NCBI GenBank assembly: GCA_023053685.1
Contig: JALIGW010000061.1
Coordinates: 1,010,001 to 1,074,000 of the forward strand
Length of the DNA: 64,000 bases
Direction: 5' to 3'
Source of the DNA: Diadophis punctatus similis
Taxonomy: Eukaryota; Chordata; Lepidosauria; Squamata; Dipsadidae
A model generated the notes under the pieces. The model did no database searches. It was given only the letters and a program-made list of their open reading frames with translations, and was not told the origin of the DNA. The position numbers and the translations under genes are program-made. Below are positions 11,169-23,533 of the stretch, one piece after another. Each line of letters opens with the position of its first letter. The first letter of the stretch is position 1.

Positions 11169-12709
11169 AATTCATACTGCAATGGAGTGAGGTTTTTTAA
11201 CCCAGAAACTCACAGGTCTCAGCCAGGAACTCCACCCCCAGCTTCTGTGAATTCAAACTACAATGAAGTGAGGTTTTGTTCCCCCAGATACTCACAAGTC
11301 TCAGCCAGGAACTCCACCCCCAGCTTCTGTGAATTCAAACTACAATGGAGTGAGGTTTCTTCCCCCAGATACTCACAGGTCTCAGCCAGTAACTCCACTC
11401 CAGCTTCTGTGAATTCAAACTACAATGGAGTGAGGTTTTTTCCCCCAGATACTAACAAGTCTCAGCCAGGAACTCCACCCACAGCTTCTGTGAATTCAAA
11501 CTACAATGGAGTGAGGTTTCTTCCCCCAGATACTCACAGGTCTCAGCCAGGAACTCCACGCCCAGCATCTGTGAAATCAAACTACAATGTAGTCAGGTTT
11601 CTTCCCCCAGATACTCACAGGTCTCAGCCAGGAACAACACCCCCAGTTTCTGTGAATTCAAACTACAATGGAGTGAGGTTTTTTTCCCCAGATACACACC
11701 TGTCTCAGCCAGGAACTCCACCCCCAGCTTCTGTGAATTGAAACTACAATGCAGTGAGGTTTTTTTCCCAGATACTCACAGGTCTCAGCCAGGAACTCCA
11801 CCCCCAGCTTCTGTGAATTGAAAATACAATGCAATGAGGTTTTTTCCCCCAGATACTCACAGGTCTCAGCCAGGAACTCCATTCCAGCTTCTGTGAATTC
11901 AAACTACAATGGAGTGAGGTTTTTTCCCCCAGATACTAACAAGTCTCAGCCAGGAACTCCACCCGCAGCTTCTGTGAATTCAAACTACAATGGAGTGAGG
12001 TTTCTTCCCCCAGATACTCACAGGTCTCAGCCAGGAACTCCACGCCCAGCTTCTGTGAAATCAAACTACAATGTAGTGAGGTTTCTTCCCCCAGATACTC
12101 ACAGGTCTCATCCAGGAACTCCACCCCCAGCTTCTGTGAATTCAAACTACAATGGAGTGAGGTTTTTTTCCCCAGATACACACCTGTCTCAGCCAGGAAC
12201 TCCACCCCCAGCTTCTGTGAATTGAAACTACAATGCAGTGAGGTTTTTTTCCCCAGATACTCACAGGTCTCAGCCAGGAACTCAACTCCAGCTTCTGTGA
12301 ATTCAAACTACAATGGAGTGAGGTTTTTTTCCCCCAGATACTAACAAGTCTCAGCCAGGAACTCCACCCGCAGCTTCTGTGAATTCAAACTACAATGGAG
12401 TGAGGTTTCGTCCCCCAGATACTCACAGGTCTCAGCCAGGAACTCCACCCCCAGCTTCTGTGAATTCAAACTACAATGGAGTGAGGTTTTTTTCCCCAGA
12501 TACTCACAGGTCTCAGCCAGGAACTCCACCCCCAGCTTCTGTGAATTCAAACTACAATGAAGTGAGGTTTTTTCCCCAGATACTCACAGGTCTCAGCCAG
12601 GAACTACACGCCAAGCTTCTGTGAATTCATACTGCAATGGAGTGAGGTTTTTTAACCCAGAAACTCACAAGTCTCAGCCAGGAACTCCACCCCCAGCTTC
12701 TGTGAATTG
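11101..12709 (+). repeat. 1.6 kb block, pairs with 4801-6409
   Basis: This is the second copy of the 6300 bp shift. At 12709 the alignment jumps: the sequence continues as the partner does from 6813, so 404 bp (5 monomers) present at 6410-6813 is absent here. Confidence 0.85.
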
Positions 12710-15545
12710 AAACTACAATGCAGTGAGGTTTTTTTCCCAGATACTCACAGGTCTCAGCCAGGAACTCCACCCCCAGCTTCTGTGAATTGAAAATACAATG
12801 CAATGAGGTTTTTTTCCCCAGATACTCACAGGTCTCAGCCAGGAACTCCATTCCAGCTTCTGTGAATTCAAACTACAATGGAGTGAGGTTTTTTCCCCCA
12901 GATACTAACAAGTCTCAGCCAGGAACTCCACCCGCAGCTTCTGTGAATTCAAACTACAATGGAGTGAGGTTTCTTCCCCCAGATACTCACAGGTCTCAGC
13001 CAGGAACTCCACGCCCAGCTTCTGTGAAATCAAACTACAATGTAGTGAGGTTTCTTCCCCCAGATACTCACAGGTCTCATCCAGGAACTCCACCCCCAGC
13101 TTCTGTGAATTCAAACTACAATGGAGTGAGGTTTTTTTCCCCAGATACACACCTGTCTCAGCCAGGAACTCCACCCCCAGCTTCTGTGAATTCAAACTAC
13201 AATGGAGTGAGGTTTTTTTCCCAGATACTCACAGGTCTCAGCCAGGAACTCCACCCCCAGCTTCTGTGAATTGAAAATACAATGCAATGAGGTTTTTTCC
13301 CCCAGATACTCACAGGTCTCAGCCAGGAGCTCCACTTCCAGCTTCTGTGAATTCAAACTACAATGCAGCGAGGTTTTTCCCCCCAGATACTCACAAGTGT
13401 CATCCAGGAACTCCACCCCCAGCTTCTTTGAATTCAAACTACAATGGAGTGAGGTTTTTTCTCCCAGATACTCACAGGTCTCAACCAAGAACTCCACCAA
13501 CAGCTTCTGTGAATTCAAACTACAATGGAGTGAGGTTTTGTTCCCCCAGATACTCACAGGTCTCAGCCAAGAACTCCACCCCCAGCTTCTGTGAATTCAA
13601 ACTACAATGGAGTGAGGTTCCCCCCCCCCAGATACTCACAGGTCTCAGCAAGGACCTCCACCCCCAGCTTTTGTGAATTCAAACTACAATGGAGTGAGGT
13701 TTTCCCCCGATACTCACAGGTCTCAGCCAGGAACTCCACCCCCAGCTTTTGTGAATTCAAACTACAATGGAGTGAGGTTCCCCCCCGATACTCACAGGTC
13801 TCAGCCAGGAACTCCACCCCCAGCTTCTGTGAAATCAAACTACAATGGAGTGAGGTTTTTTTCCCAGATACTCACAGGTCTCAGCCAGGAACTCCACCCC
13901 CAGTTTCTGTGAATTCAAACTACAATGGAGTGAGGTTCCCCCCCCCAGATACTCACAGGTCTCAGCCAGGAACTCCACCCCCAGCTTCTGTGAATTCAAA
14001 CTACAATGGAGTGAGGTTTTTACCCCCAGATACTGACAAGTCTCAGCCAGGAACTCCACCCGCAGCTTCTGTGAATTAAAACTACAATGGAGTGAGGTTT
14101 CTTCCCCCAGATACTCACAGGTCTCATCCAGGAACTCCACGCCCAGCTTCTGTGAATTCAAACTACAATGGAGTGAGGTTTCTTCCCCCAGATACTCACA
14201 GGTCTCAGCCAGGAACTCCACCCCCAGCTTCTGTGAATTCAAACTACAATGGAGTGAGGTTTGTTCCCCCAGATACTCACAGGTCTCAGCCAGGAACTCC
14301 ACCCCCAGCTTCTGTCAATTCAAACTACAATGGAGTGAGGTTTTTTTCCCCAGATACAAACCTTTCTCAGCCAGGAACTCCACCCCCAGCTTCTGTGAAT
14401 TGAAAATACAATGCAGTGAGGTTTTTTCCCCCAGATACTCACAGGTCTCAGCCAGGAACTCCACCTCCAGCTTCTGTGAATTGAAACTACAATGCAGCGA
14501 GGTTTTCCCCCCCAGATACTCAGAAGTCTCATCCAGGAACTCCACCCCCAGCTTCTTTGAATTCAAACTACAATGGAGTGAGGTTTTTTCCCCCAGATAC
14601 TCACAAGTCTCACCCAGGAACTCCACCAACAGCTTCTGTGAATTCAAACTACAATGGAGTGAGGTTTTGTCCCCCAGATATTCACACGTCTCAGCCAGGA
14701 ACTCCACCAACAGCTTCTGTGAATTCAAACTACAATGGAGTAAGGTTTCTTCCCTCAGATACTCACAGGTCTCAGCCAGGATGTCCACCCCCAGCTTCTG
14801 TGAATTCAAACTACAATGGAGTGAGATTTCTTCCCCCAGATACTCACAGGTCTCAGCCAGGAACTCCACCCCCAGCTTCTGTGAATTCAAACTACAATGG
14901 AGTGAGGTTTTTTCCCCCAGATACTCACAGGTCTCAGCCAGGAACTCCACCCCCAGCTTCTGTGAATTCAAACTACAATGGAGTGAGGTTTCGTCCCCCA
15001 GATACTCACAGGTCTCAGCCAGGAACTCCACCCCCAGCTTCTGTGAATTCAAACTACAATGGAGTGAGGTTTTTTTCCCCAGATACTCACAGGTCTCAGC
15101 CAGGAACTCCACCCCCAGCTTCTGTGAATTCAAACTACAATGAAGTGAGGTTTTTTCCCCAGATACTCACAGGTCTCAGCCAGGAACTCCACGCCAAGCT
15201 TCTGTGAATTCATACTGCAATGGAGTGAGGTTTTTTAACCCAGAAACTCATAGGTCTCAGCCAGGAACTCCACCCCCAGCTTCTGTGAATTCAAACTACA
15301 ATGAAGTGAGGTTTTGTTCCCCCAGATACTCACAAGTCTCAGCCAGGAACTCCACCCCCAGCTTCTGTGAATTCAAACTACAATGGAGTGAGGTTTCTTC
15401 CCCCAGATACTCACAGGTCTCAGCCAGGAACTCCACTCCAGCTTCTGTGAATTCAAACTACAATGGAGTGAGGTTTTTTCCCCCAGATACTAACAAGTCT
15501 CAGCCAGGAACTCCACCCGCAGCTTCTGTGAATTCAAACTACAAT
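12709..15545 (+). repeat. Third copy of the zone I cassette (matches 6813-9650)
   Basis: The segment aligns to 6813-9650 at a shift of 5896, then 5895 bp; the one-base change lies in a C run. The match stops where this copy lacks two monomers (162 bp, the GAAATC pair found at about 9640-9800). After that the alignment resumes at a shift of 5733 bp up to about 16820. Confidence 0.85.
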
Positions 15546-15660
15546 GGAGTGAGGTTTTTTTCCCCAGATACACAACTGTCTCAGCCAGGAACTCCACCCC
15601 CAGCTTCTGTGAATTGAAACTACAATGCAGTGAGGTTTTTTTCCCAGATACTCACAGGTC
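13976..15660 (+). repeat. 1.7 kb block shared by zones I and II
   Basis: The block recurs at 18340-20024 (shift 4364 bp) and again at 24726-26410. It includes the run near 14557-15207 with characteristic variants: CACCAACAGC tails, GATATTCACACG, TTCCCTCAGATAC and GGATGTCCACC. These rare variants in fixed order make it a good probe for cassette identity. Confidence 0.85.
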
Positions 15661-17548
15661 TCAGCCAGGAACTCCACCCCCAGCTTCTGTGAATTGAAAA
15701 TACAATACAATGAGGTTTTTTCCCCCAGATACTCACAGGTCTCAGCCAGGAACTCCACTCCAGCTTCTGTGAATTCAAACTACAACGGAGTGAGGTTTTT
15801 TCCCCCAGATACTAACAAGTCTCAGCCAGGAACTCCACCCGCAGCTTCTGTGAATTCAAACTACAATGGAGTGAGGTTTCTTCCCCCAGATACTCACAGG
15901 TCTCAGCCAGGAACTCCACGCCCAGCTTCTGTGAAATCAAACTACAATGTAGTCAGGTTTCTTCCCCCAGATACTCACAGGTCTCATCCAGGAACTCCAC
16001 CCCCAGCTTCTGTGAATTCAAACTACAATGGAGTGAGGTTTTTTTCCCCAGATACACACCTGTCTCAGCCAGGAACTCCACCCCCAGCTTCTGTGAATTG
16101 AAACTACAATGCAGTGAGGTTTTTTCCCCAGATACTCACAGGTCTCAGCCAGGAACTCCACCCCCAGCTTCTGTGAATTGAAAATACAATGCAATGAGGT
16201 TTTTTCCCCCAGATACTCACAGGTCTCAGCCAGGAGCTCCACCTCCAGCTTCTGTGAATTCAAACTACAATGCAGCGAGGTTTCCCCCCAGATACTCACA
16301 GGTCTCAGCCAGGAACTCCACCCCCAGCTTCTGTGAATTCAAACTACAATGGAGTGAGGTTTTTTTCCCAGATACTCACAGGTCTCAGCCAGGAACTCCA
16401 CCCCCAGCTTCTGTGAATTGAAAATACAATGCAATGAGGTTTTTTCCCCCAGATACTCACAGGTCTCAGCCAGGAGCTCCACTTCCAGCTTCTGTGAATT
16501 CAAACTACAATGCAGCGAGGTTTTTCCCCCCAGATACTCACAAGTGTCATCCAGGAACTCCACCCCCAGCTTCTTTGAATTCAAACTACAATGGAGTGAG
16601 GTTTTTTCTCCCAGATACTCACAGGTCTCAACCAAGAACTCCACCAACAGCTTCTGTGAATTCAAACTACAATGGAGTGAGGTTTTGTTCCCCCAGATAC
16701 TCACAGGTCTCAGCCAAGAACTCCACACCCAGCTTCTGTGAATTCAAACTACAATGGAGTGAGGTTCCCCCCCCCAGATACTCACAGGTCTCAGCAAGGA
16801 CCTCCACCCCCAGCTTTTGTGAATTCAAACTACAATGGAGTGAGGTTTTCCCCCGATACTCACAGGTCTCAGCCAGGAACTCCACCCCCAGCTTTTGTGA
16901 ATTCAAACTACAATGGAGTGAGGTTCCCCCCCCCCGATACTCACAGGTCTCAGCCAGGAACTCCACCCCCAGCTTCTGTGAATTGAAACTACAATGCAGT
17001 GAGGTTTTGTTCCCCCAGATACTCACGGGTCTCAGCCAAGAACTCCATGGCCAGCTTCTGTGAATTCAAACTACAATGGAGTGAGGTTTGTTCCCCCAGA
17101 TACTCACAGGTATCAGCCAGGAACTCCACCCCAGCTTCTGTGAATTGAAACTACAATGCAGTGAGGTTTCTTCCCCCAGATACTCACAGGTCTCAGCCAG
17201 GAACTCCACGCCCAGCTTCTGTGAATTCAAACTACAATGTAGTGAGGTTTGTTCCCCCAGATACTCACAGGTCTCAGCCAGGAACTCCACCCCCAGCTTC
17301 TGTGAATTCAAACTACAATGGAGTGAGGTTTTTTTCCCCAGATACAAACCTGTCTCAGCCAGGAACTCCACCCCCAGCTTCTGTGAATTGAAACGACAAT
17401 GCAGTGAGGTTCCCCCCCCCCCAGATACTCACAGATCTCAGCCAGGAACTCCACCCCCAGCTTCTGTGAAATCAAACTACAATGGAGTGAGGTTTTTTCC
17501 CCAGATACTCACAGGTCTCAGCCAGGAACTCCACCCCCAGCTTCTGTG

Positions 17549-17628
17549 AATTCAAACTAAAATGGATTGAGGTTTTTTTCCGAGATAAACACAGATCTCA
17601 GCCAGGAACTCCAACCCCAGCTTCTGTG
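17549..17628 (+). repeat. BglII/TAA monomer subtype (first of 16 copies)
   Basis: This 80 bp subtype reads AAACTAAAATGGATTGAGG, then a T-rich tract, CCGAGATAAACACAGATCTC and CTCCAACCCCAGC. It has a BglII site (AGATCT) and an in-frame TAA. Starts: 17549, 21993, 23935, 28379, 30970, 34934, 37526, 40524, 45052, 48371, 52898, 55491, 57839, 60021, 61074, 61884. None occurs before 17549. The copy at 40524 has TCTGAGATAA, a CpG to TpG change. It is the most divergent regular subtype and a strong phase marker. Confidence 0.88.
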
Positions 17629-18113
17629 AATTCAAACTACAATGGAGTGAGGTTTGTTCCCCCAGATACTCACAGGTCTCAGCCAGGAACTCCACCCCCA
17701 GCTTCTGTGAATTCAAACTACAATGGAGTGAGGTTTGTTCCCCCAGATACTCACAGGTCTCAGCCAGGAACTCCACCCCCAGCTTCTGTGAATTCAAACT
17801 ACAATGGAGTGAGGTTTCTTCCCCCAGATACTCACAGGTCTCAGCCAGGAACTCCACTCCAGCTTCTGTGAATTCAAACTACAATGGAGTGAGGGTTTTC
17901 CCCCCAGATATTAACAAGTCTCAGCCAGGAACTCCACCCGCAGCTTCTGTGAATTCAAACTACAATGGAGTGAGGTTTCTTCCCCCAGATACTCACAGGT
18001 CTCAACCAGGAACTCCAACCCCAGCTTCTGTGAATTCAAACTACAATGGAGTGAGATTTCTTCCCCCAGATACTCACAGGTCTCAGCCAGGAACTCCACC
18101 CCCAGCTTCTGTG

Positions 18114-18194
18114 AATACATACTGCAATGGAGTGAGGTTTTTTAACCCAGAAACTCACAGGTCTCAGCCAGGAACTCCACCCCCGGCTTCTGTG
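18114..18194 (+). repeat. AATACATACTGC allele of the divergent monomer (11 copies)
   Basis: It has the same TTAACCCAGAAACTC middle as the HindIII-flanked subtype, but no HindIII site before it and AATAC in place of AATTC, so no EcoRI site. The following tail has CCCCCGGCTTC. Starts: 18114, 22558, 24500, 28944, 35499, 45617, 46345, 53463, 58160, 60586, 61396. Confidence 0.85.
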
Positions 18195-18339
18195 AATTCA
18201 AACTACAATGGAGTGAGGTTTTGTTCCCCCAGATACTCACAAGTCTCAGCCAGGAACTCCACCCCCAGCTTCTGTGAATTCAACCTACAATGGAGTGAGG
18301 TTTCTTCCCCCAGATACTCACAGGTCTCAGCCAGGAACT

Positions 18340-20024
18340 CCACTCCAGCTTCTGTGAATTCAAACTACAATGGAGTGAGGTTTTTACCCCCAGATACTGA
18401 CAAGTCTCAGCCAGGAACTCCACCCGCAGCTTCTGTGAATTAAAACTACAATGGAGTGAGGTTTCTTCCCCCAGATACTCACAGGTCTCATCCAGGAACT
18501 CCACGCCCAGCTTCTGTGAATTCAAACTACAATGGAGTGAGGTTTCTTCCCCCAGATACTCACAGGTCTCAGCCAGGAACTCCACCCCCAGCTTCTGTGA
18601 ATTCAAACTACAATGGAGTGAGGTTTGTTCCCCCAGATACTCACAGGTCTCAGCCAGGAACTCCACCCCCAGCTTCTGTCAATTCAAACTACAATGGAGT
18701 GAGGTTTTTTTCCCCAGATACAAACCTTTCTCAGCCAGGAACTCCACCCCCAGCTTCTGTGAATTGAAAATACAATGCAGTGAGGTTTTTTCCCCCAGAT
18801 ACTCACAGGTCTCAGCCAGGAACTCCACCTCCAGCTTCTGTGAATTGAAACTACAATGCAGCGAGGTTTTCCCCCCCAGATACTCAGAAGTCTCATCCAG
18901 GAACTCCACCCCCAGCTTCTTTGAATTCAAACTACAATGGAGTGAGGTTTTTTCCCCCAGATACTCACAAGTCTCACCCAGGAACTCCACCAACAGCTTC
19001 TGTGAATTCAAACTACAATGGAGTGAGGTTTTGTCCCCCAGATATTCACACGTCTCAGCCAGGAACTCCACCAACAGCTTCTGTGAATTCAAACTACAAT
19101 GGAGTAAGGTTTCTTCCCTCAGATACTCACAGGTCTCAGCCAGGATGTCCACCCCCAGCTTCTGTGAATTCAAACTACAATGGAGTGAGATTTCTTCCCC
19201 CAGATACTCACAGGTCTCAGCCAGGAACTCCACCCCCAGCTTCTGTGAATTCAAACTACAATGGAGTGAGGTTTTTTCCCCCAGATACTCACAGGTCTCA
19301 GCCAGGAACTCCACCCCCAGCTTCTGTGAATTCAAACTACAATGGAGTGAGGTTTCGTCCCCCAGATACTCACAGGTCTCAGCCAGGAACTCCACCCCCA
19401 GCTTCTGTGAATTCAAACTACAATGGAGTGAGGTTTTTTTCCCCAGATACTCACAGGTCTCAGCCAGGAACTCCACCCCCAGCTTCTGTGAATTCAAACT
19501 ACAATGAAGTGAGGTTTTTTCCCCAGATACTCACAGGTCTCAGCCAGGAACTCCACGCCAAGCTTCTGTGAATTCATACTGCAATGGAGTGAGGTTTTTT
19601 AACCCAGAAACTCATAGGTCTCAGCCAGGAACTCCACCCCCAGCTTCTGTGAATTCAAACTACAATGAAGTGAGGTTTTGTTCCCCCAGATACTCACAAG
19701 TCTCAGCCAGGAACTCCACCCCCAGCTTCTGTGAATTCAAACTACAATGGAGTGAGGTTTCTTCCCCCAGATACTCACAGGTCTCAGCCAGGAACTCCAC
19801 TCCAGCTTCTGTGAATTCAAACTACAATGGAGTGAGGTTTTTTCCCCCAGATACTAACAAGTCTCAGCCAGGAACTCCACCCGCAGCTTCTGTGAATTCA
19901 AACTACAATGGAGTGAGGTTTTTTTCCCCAGATACACAACTGTCTCAGCCAGGAACTCCACCCCCAGCTTCTGTGAATTGAAACTACAATGCAGTGAGGT
20001 TTTTTTCCCAGATACTCACAGGTC
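18340..20024 (+). repeat. Second copy of the 13976-15660 block
   Basis: The order of rare variants is the same as at 13976-15660. At its right end about one extra monomer is present (20039-20120), after which the match to zone I continues at a shift of 4444 rather than 4364 bp. Confidence 0.82.
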
Positions 20025-23000
20025 TCAGCCAGGAACTCCACTCCAGCTTCTGTGAATTCAAACTACAACGGAGTGAGGTTTTTTCCCCCAGATACTAACA
20101 AGTCTCAGCCAGGAACTCCACCCGCAGCTTCTGTGAATTGAAAATACAATACAATGAGGTTTTTTCCCCCAGATACTCACAGGTCTCAGCCAGGAACTCC
20201 ACTCCAGCTTCTGTGAATTCAAACTACAACGGAGTGAGGTTTTTTCCCCCAGATACTAACAAGTCTCAGCCAGGAACTCCACCCGCAGCTTCTGTGAATT
20301 CAAACTACAATGGAGTGAGGTTTCTTCCCCCAGATACTCACAGGTCTCAGCCAGGAACTCCACGCCCAGCTTCTGTGAAATCAAACTACAATGTAGTCAG
20401 GTTTCTTCCCCCAGATACTCACAGGTCTCATCCAGGAACTCCACCCCCAGCTTCTGTGAATTCAAACTACAATGGAGTGAGGTTTTTTTCCCCAGATACA
20501 CACCTGTCTCAGCCAGGAACTCCACCCCCAGCTTCTGTGAATTGAAACTACAATGCAGTGAGGTTTTTTCCCCAGATACTCACAGGTCTCAGCCAGGAAC
20601 TCCACCCCCAGCTTCTGTGAATTGAAAATACAATGCAATGAGGTTTTTTCCCCCAGATACTCACAGGTCTCAGCCAGGAGCTCCACCTCCAGCTTCTGTG
20701 AATTCAAACTACAATGCAGCGAGGTTTCCCCCCAGATACTCACAGGTCTCAGCCAGGAACTCCACCCCCAGCTTCTGTGAATTCAAACTACAATGGAGTG
20801 AGGTTTTTTTCCCAGATACTCACAGGTCTCAGCCAGGAACTCCACCCCCAGCTTCTGTGAATTGAAAATACAATGCAATGAGGTTTTTTCCCCCAGATAC
20901 TCACAGGTCTCAGCCAGGAGCTCCACTTCCAGCTTCTGTGAATTCAAACTACAATGCAGCGAGGTTTTTCCCCCCAGATACTCACAAGTGTCATCCAGGA
21001 ACTCCACCCCCAGCTTCTTTGAATTCAAACTACAATGGAGTGAGGTTTTTTCTCCCAGATGCTCACAGGTCTCAACCAAGAACTCCACCAACAGCTTCTG
21101 TGAATTCAAACTACAATGGAGTGAGGTTTTGTTCCCCCAGATACTCACAGGTCTCAGCCAAGAACTCCACACCCAGCTTCTGTGAATTCAAACTACAATG
21201 GAGTGAGGTCCCCCCCCCCAGATACTCACAGGTCTCAGCAAGGACCTCCACCCCCAGCTTTTGTGAATTCAAACTACAATGGAGTGAGGTTTTCCCCCGA
21301 TACTCACAGGTCTCAGCCAGGAACTCCACCCCCAGCTTTTGTGAATTCAAACTACAATGGAGTGAGGTTCCCCCCCCCCCGATACTCACAGGTCTCAGCC
21401 AGGAACTCCACCCCCAGCTTCTGTGAATTGAAACTACAATGCAGTGAGGTTTTGTTCCCCCAGATACTCACGGGTCTCAGCCAAGAACTCCATGGCCAGC
21501 TTCTGTGAATTCAAACTACAATGGAGTGAGGTTTGTTCCCCCAGATACTCACAGGTATCAGCCAGGAACTCCACCCCAGCTTCTGTGAATTGAAACTACA
21601 ATGCAGTGAGGTTTCTTCCCCCAGATACTCACAGGTCTCAGCCAGGAACTCCACGCCCAGCTTCTGTGAATTCAAACTACAATGTAGTGAGGTTTGTTCC
21701 CCCAGATACTCACAGGTCTCAGCCAGGAACTCCACCCCCAGCTTCTGTGAATTCAAACTACAATGGAGTGAGGTTTTTTTCCCCAGATACAAACCTGTCT
21801 CAGCCAGGAACTCCACCCCCAGCTTCTGTGAATTGAAACGACAATGCAGTGAGGTTCCCCCCCCCCAGATACTCACAGATCTCAGCCAGGAACTCCACCC
21901 CCAGCTTCTGTGAAATCAAACTACAATGGAGTGAGGTTTTTTCCCCAGATACTCACAGGTCTCAGCCAGGAACTCCACCCCCAGCTTCTGTGAATTCAAA
22001 CTAAAATGGATTGAGGTTTTTTTCCGAGATAAACACAGATCTCAGCCAGGAACTCCAACCCCAGCTTCTGTGAATTCAAACTACAATGGAGTGAGGTTTG
22101 TTCCCCCAGATACTCACAGGTCTCAGCCAGGAACTCCACCCCCAGCTTCTGTGAATTCAAACTACAATGGAGTGAGGTTTGTTCCCCCAGATACTCACAG
22201 GTCTCAGCCAGGAACTCCACCCCCAGCTTCTGTGAATTCAAACTACAATGGAGTGAGGTTTCTTCCCCCAGATACTCACAGGTCTCAGCCAGGAACTCCA
22301 CTCCAGCTTCTGTGAATTCAAACTACAATGGAGTGAGGGTTTTCCCCCCAGATATTAACAAGTCTCAGCCAGGAACTCCACCCGCAGCTTCTGTGAATTC
22401 AAACTACAATGGAGTGAGGTTTCTTCCCCCAGATACTCACAGGTCTCAACCAGGAACTCCAACCCCAGCTTCTGTGAATTCAAACTACAATGGAGTGAGA
22501 TTTCTTCCCCCAGATACTCACAGGTCTCAGCCAGGAACTCCACCCCCAGCTTCTGTGAATACATACTGCAATGGAGTGAGGTTTTTTAACCCAGAAACTC
22601 ACAGGTCTCAGCCAGGAACTCCACCCCCGGCTTCTGTGAATTCAAACTACAATGGAGTGAGGTTTTGTTCCCCCAGATACTCACAAGTCTCAGCCAGGAA
22701 CTCCACCCCCAGCTTCTGTGAATTCAACCTACAATGGAGTGAGGTTTCTTCCCCCAGATACTCACAGGTCTCAGCCAGGAACTCCACTCCAGCTTCTGTG
22801 AATTCAAACTACAATGGAGTGAGGTTTTTCCCCCCAGATATTAACAAGTCTCAGCCAGGAACTCCACCCGCAGCTTCTGTGAATTCAAACTACAATGGAG
22901 TGAGGTTTCTTCCCCCAGATACTCACAGGTCTCAGCCAGGAACTCCACGCCCAGCTTCTGTGAATTCAAACTACAATGTAGTGAGGTTTCTTCCCCCAGA

Positions 23001-23043
23001 TACTCACAGGTCTCAGCCAGGAACTCCACCCCCAGCTTCTGTG

Positions 23044-23124
23044 AATTCAAACTACAAATGAGTGAGGTTTGTTCCCCCAGATACTCACAGGTCTCAGCCA
23101 GGAACTCCACCCCCAGCTTCTGTG
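23044..23124 (+). repeat. ACAAATGAGTG monomer subtype (first of 12 copies)
   Basis: The core reads AACTACAAATGAGTGAGG instead of AACTACAATGGAGTGAGG: one A gained and one G lost, length unchanged at 81 bp, with TGA in the common + frame. Starts: 23044, 29430, 31860, 35985, 38416, 41414, 46831, 49261, 53949, 56381, 58644, 62774. It is absent from the first 23 kb and is found once per cassette after that. Confidence 0.87.
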
Positions 23125-23190
23125 AATTCAAACTACAATGGAGTGAGGTTTTTTTCCCCAGATACAAACCTGTCTCAGCCAGGAACTCCA

Positions 23191-23533
23191 ACCCCAGCTT
23201 CTGTGAATTGAAACTACAATGCAGTGAGGTTTTTTTCCCAGATACTCACAGGTCTCAGCCAGGAACTCCACCTCCAGCTTCTGTGAATTGAAACTACAAT
23301 GCAGCGAGGTTTTCCCCCCCAGATACTCAGAAGTCTCATCCAGGAACTCCACCCCCAGCTTCTTTGAATTCAAACTACAATGGAGTGAGGTTTTTTCCCC
23401 CAGATACTCACAAGTCTCACCCAGGAACTCCACCAACAGCTTCTGTGAATTCAAACTACAATGGAGTGAGGTTTTGTCCCCCAGATATTCACACGTCTCA
23501 GCCAGGAACTCCACCAACAGCTTCTGTGAATTG
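23191..23533 (+). repeat. Junction segment between the two 6386 bp units
   Basis: About 23245-23533 matches 18802-19090 (shift 4443 bp), carrying AATGCAGCGAGG, GATACTCAGAAG, CACCAACAGC and GATATTCACACG. It ends within CTTCTGTGAATT, where the sequence switches to the 17136 register. The switch point is thus inside the well-conserved monomer core. Confidence 0.75.

Larger units (their letters stand above)
1..17135 (+). repeat. Zone I: cassettes at 5.6-6.3 kb spacing, no BglII/TAA subtype
   Basis: This part holds HindIII-flanked divergent monomers at 738, 3726, 4858, 6313, 9301, 11158, 12613 and 15196, and frequent GAAATC monomers. It lacks the AAACTAAAATGGATTG subtype that appears regularly from 17549 onward. 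Most of it is covered by pairs of near-identical segments (1-4505 with 5576-10080, 4801-6409 with 11101-12709, 6813-9650 with 12709-15545). It contains no gene. Confidence 0.8.
17136..23180 (+). repeat. 6386 bp higher-order unit, copy 1
   Basis: This is the first copy of the zone II pair. It contains the first BglII/TAA monomer of the window (17549-17628), the first AATACATACTGC monomer (18114), a HindIII site at 19560, and the AAACTACAAATGAGTG monomer near its right end (23044). Confidence 0.88.
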
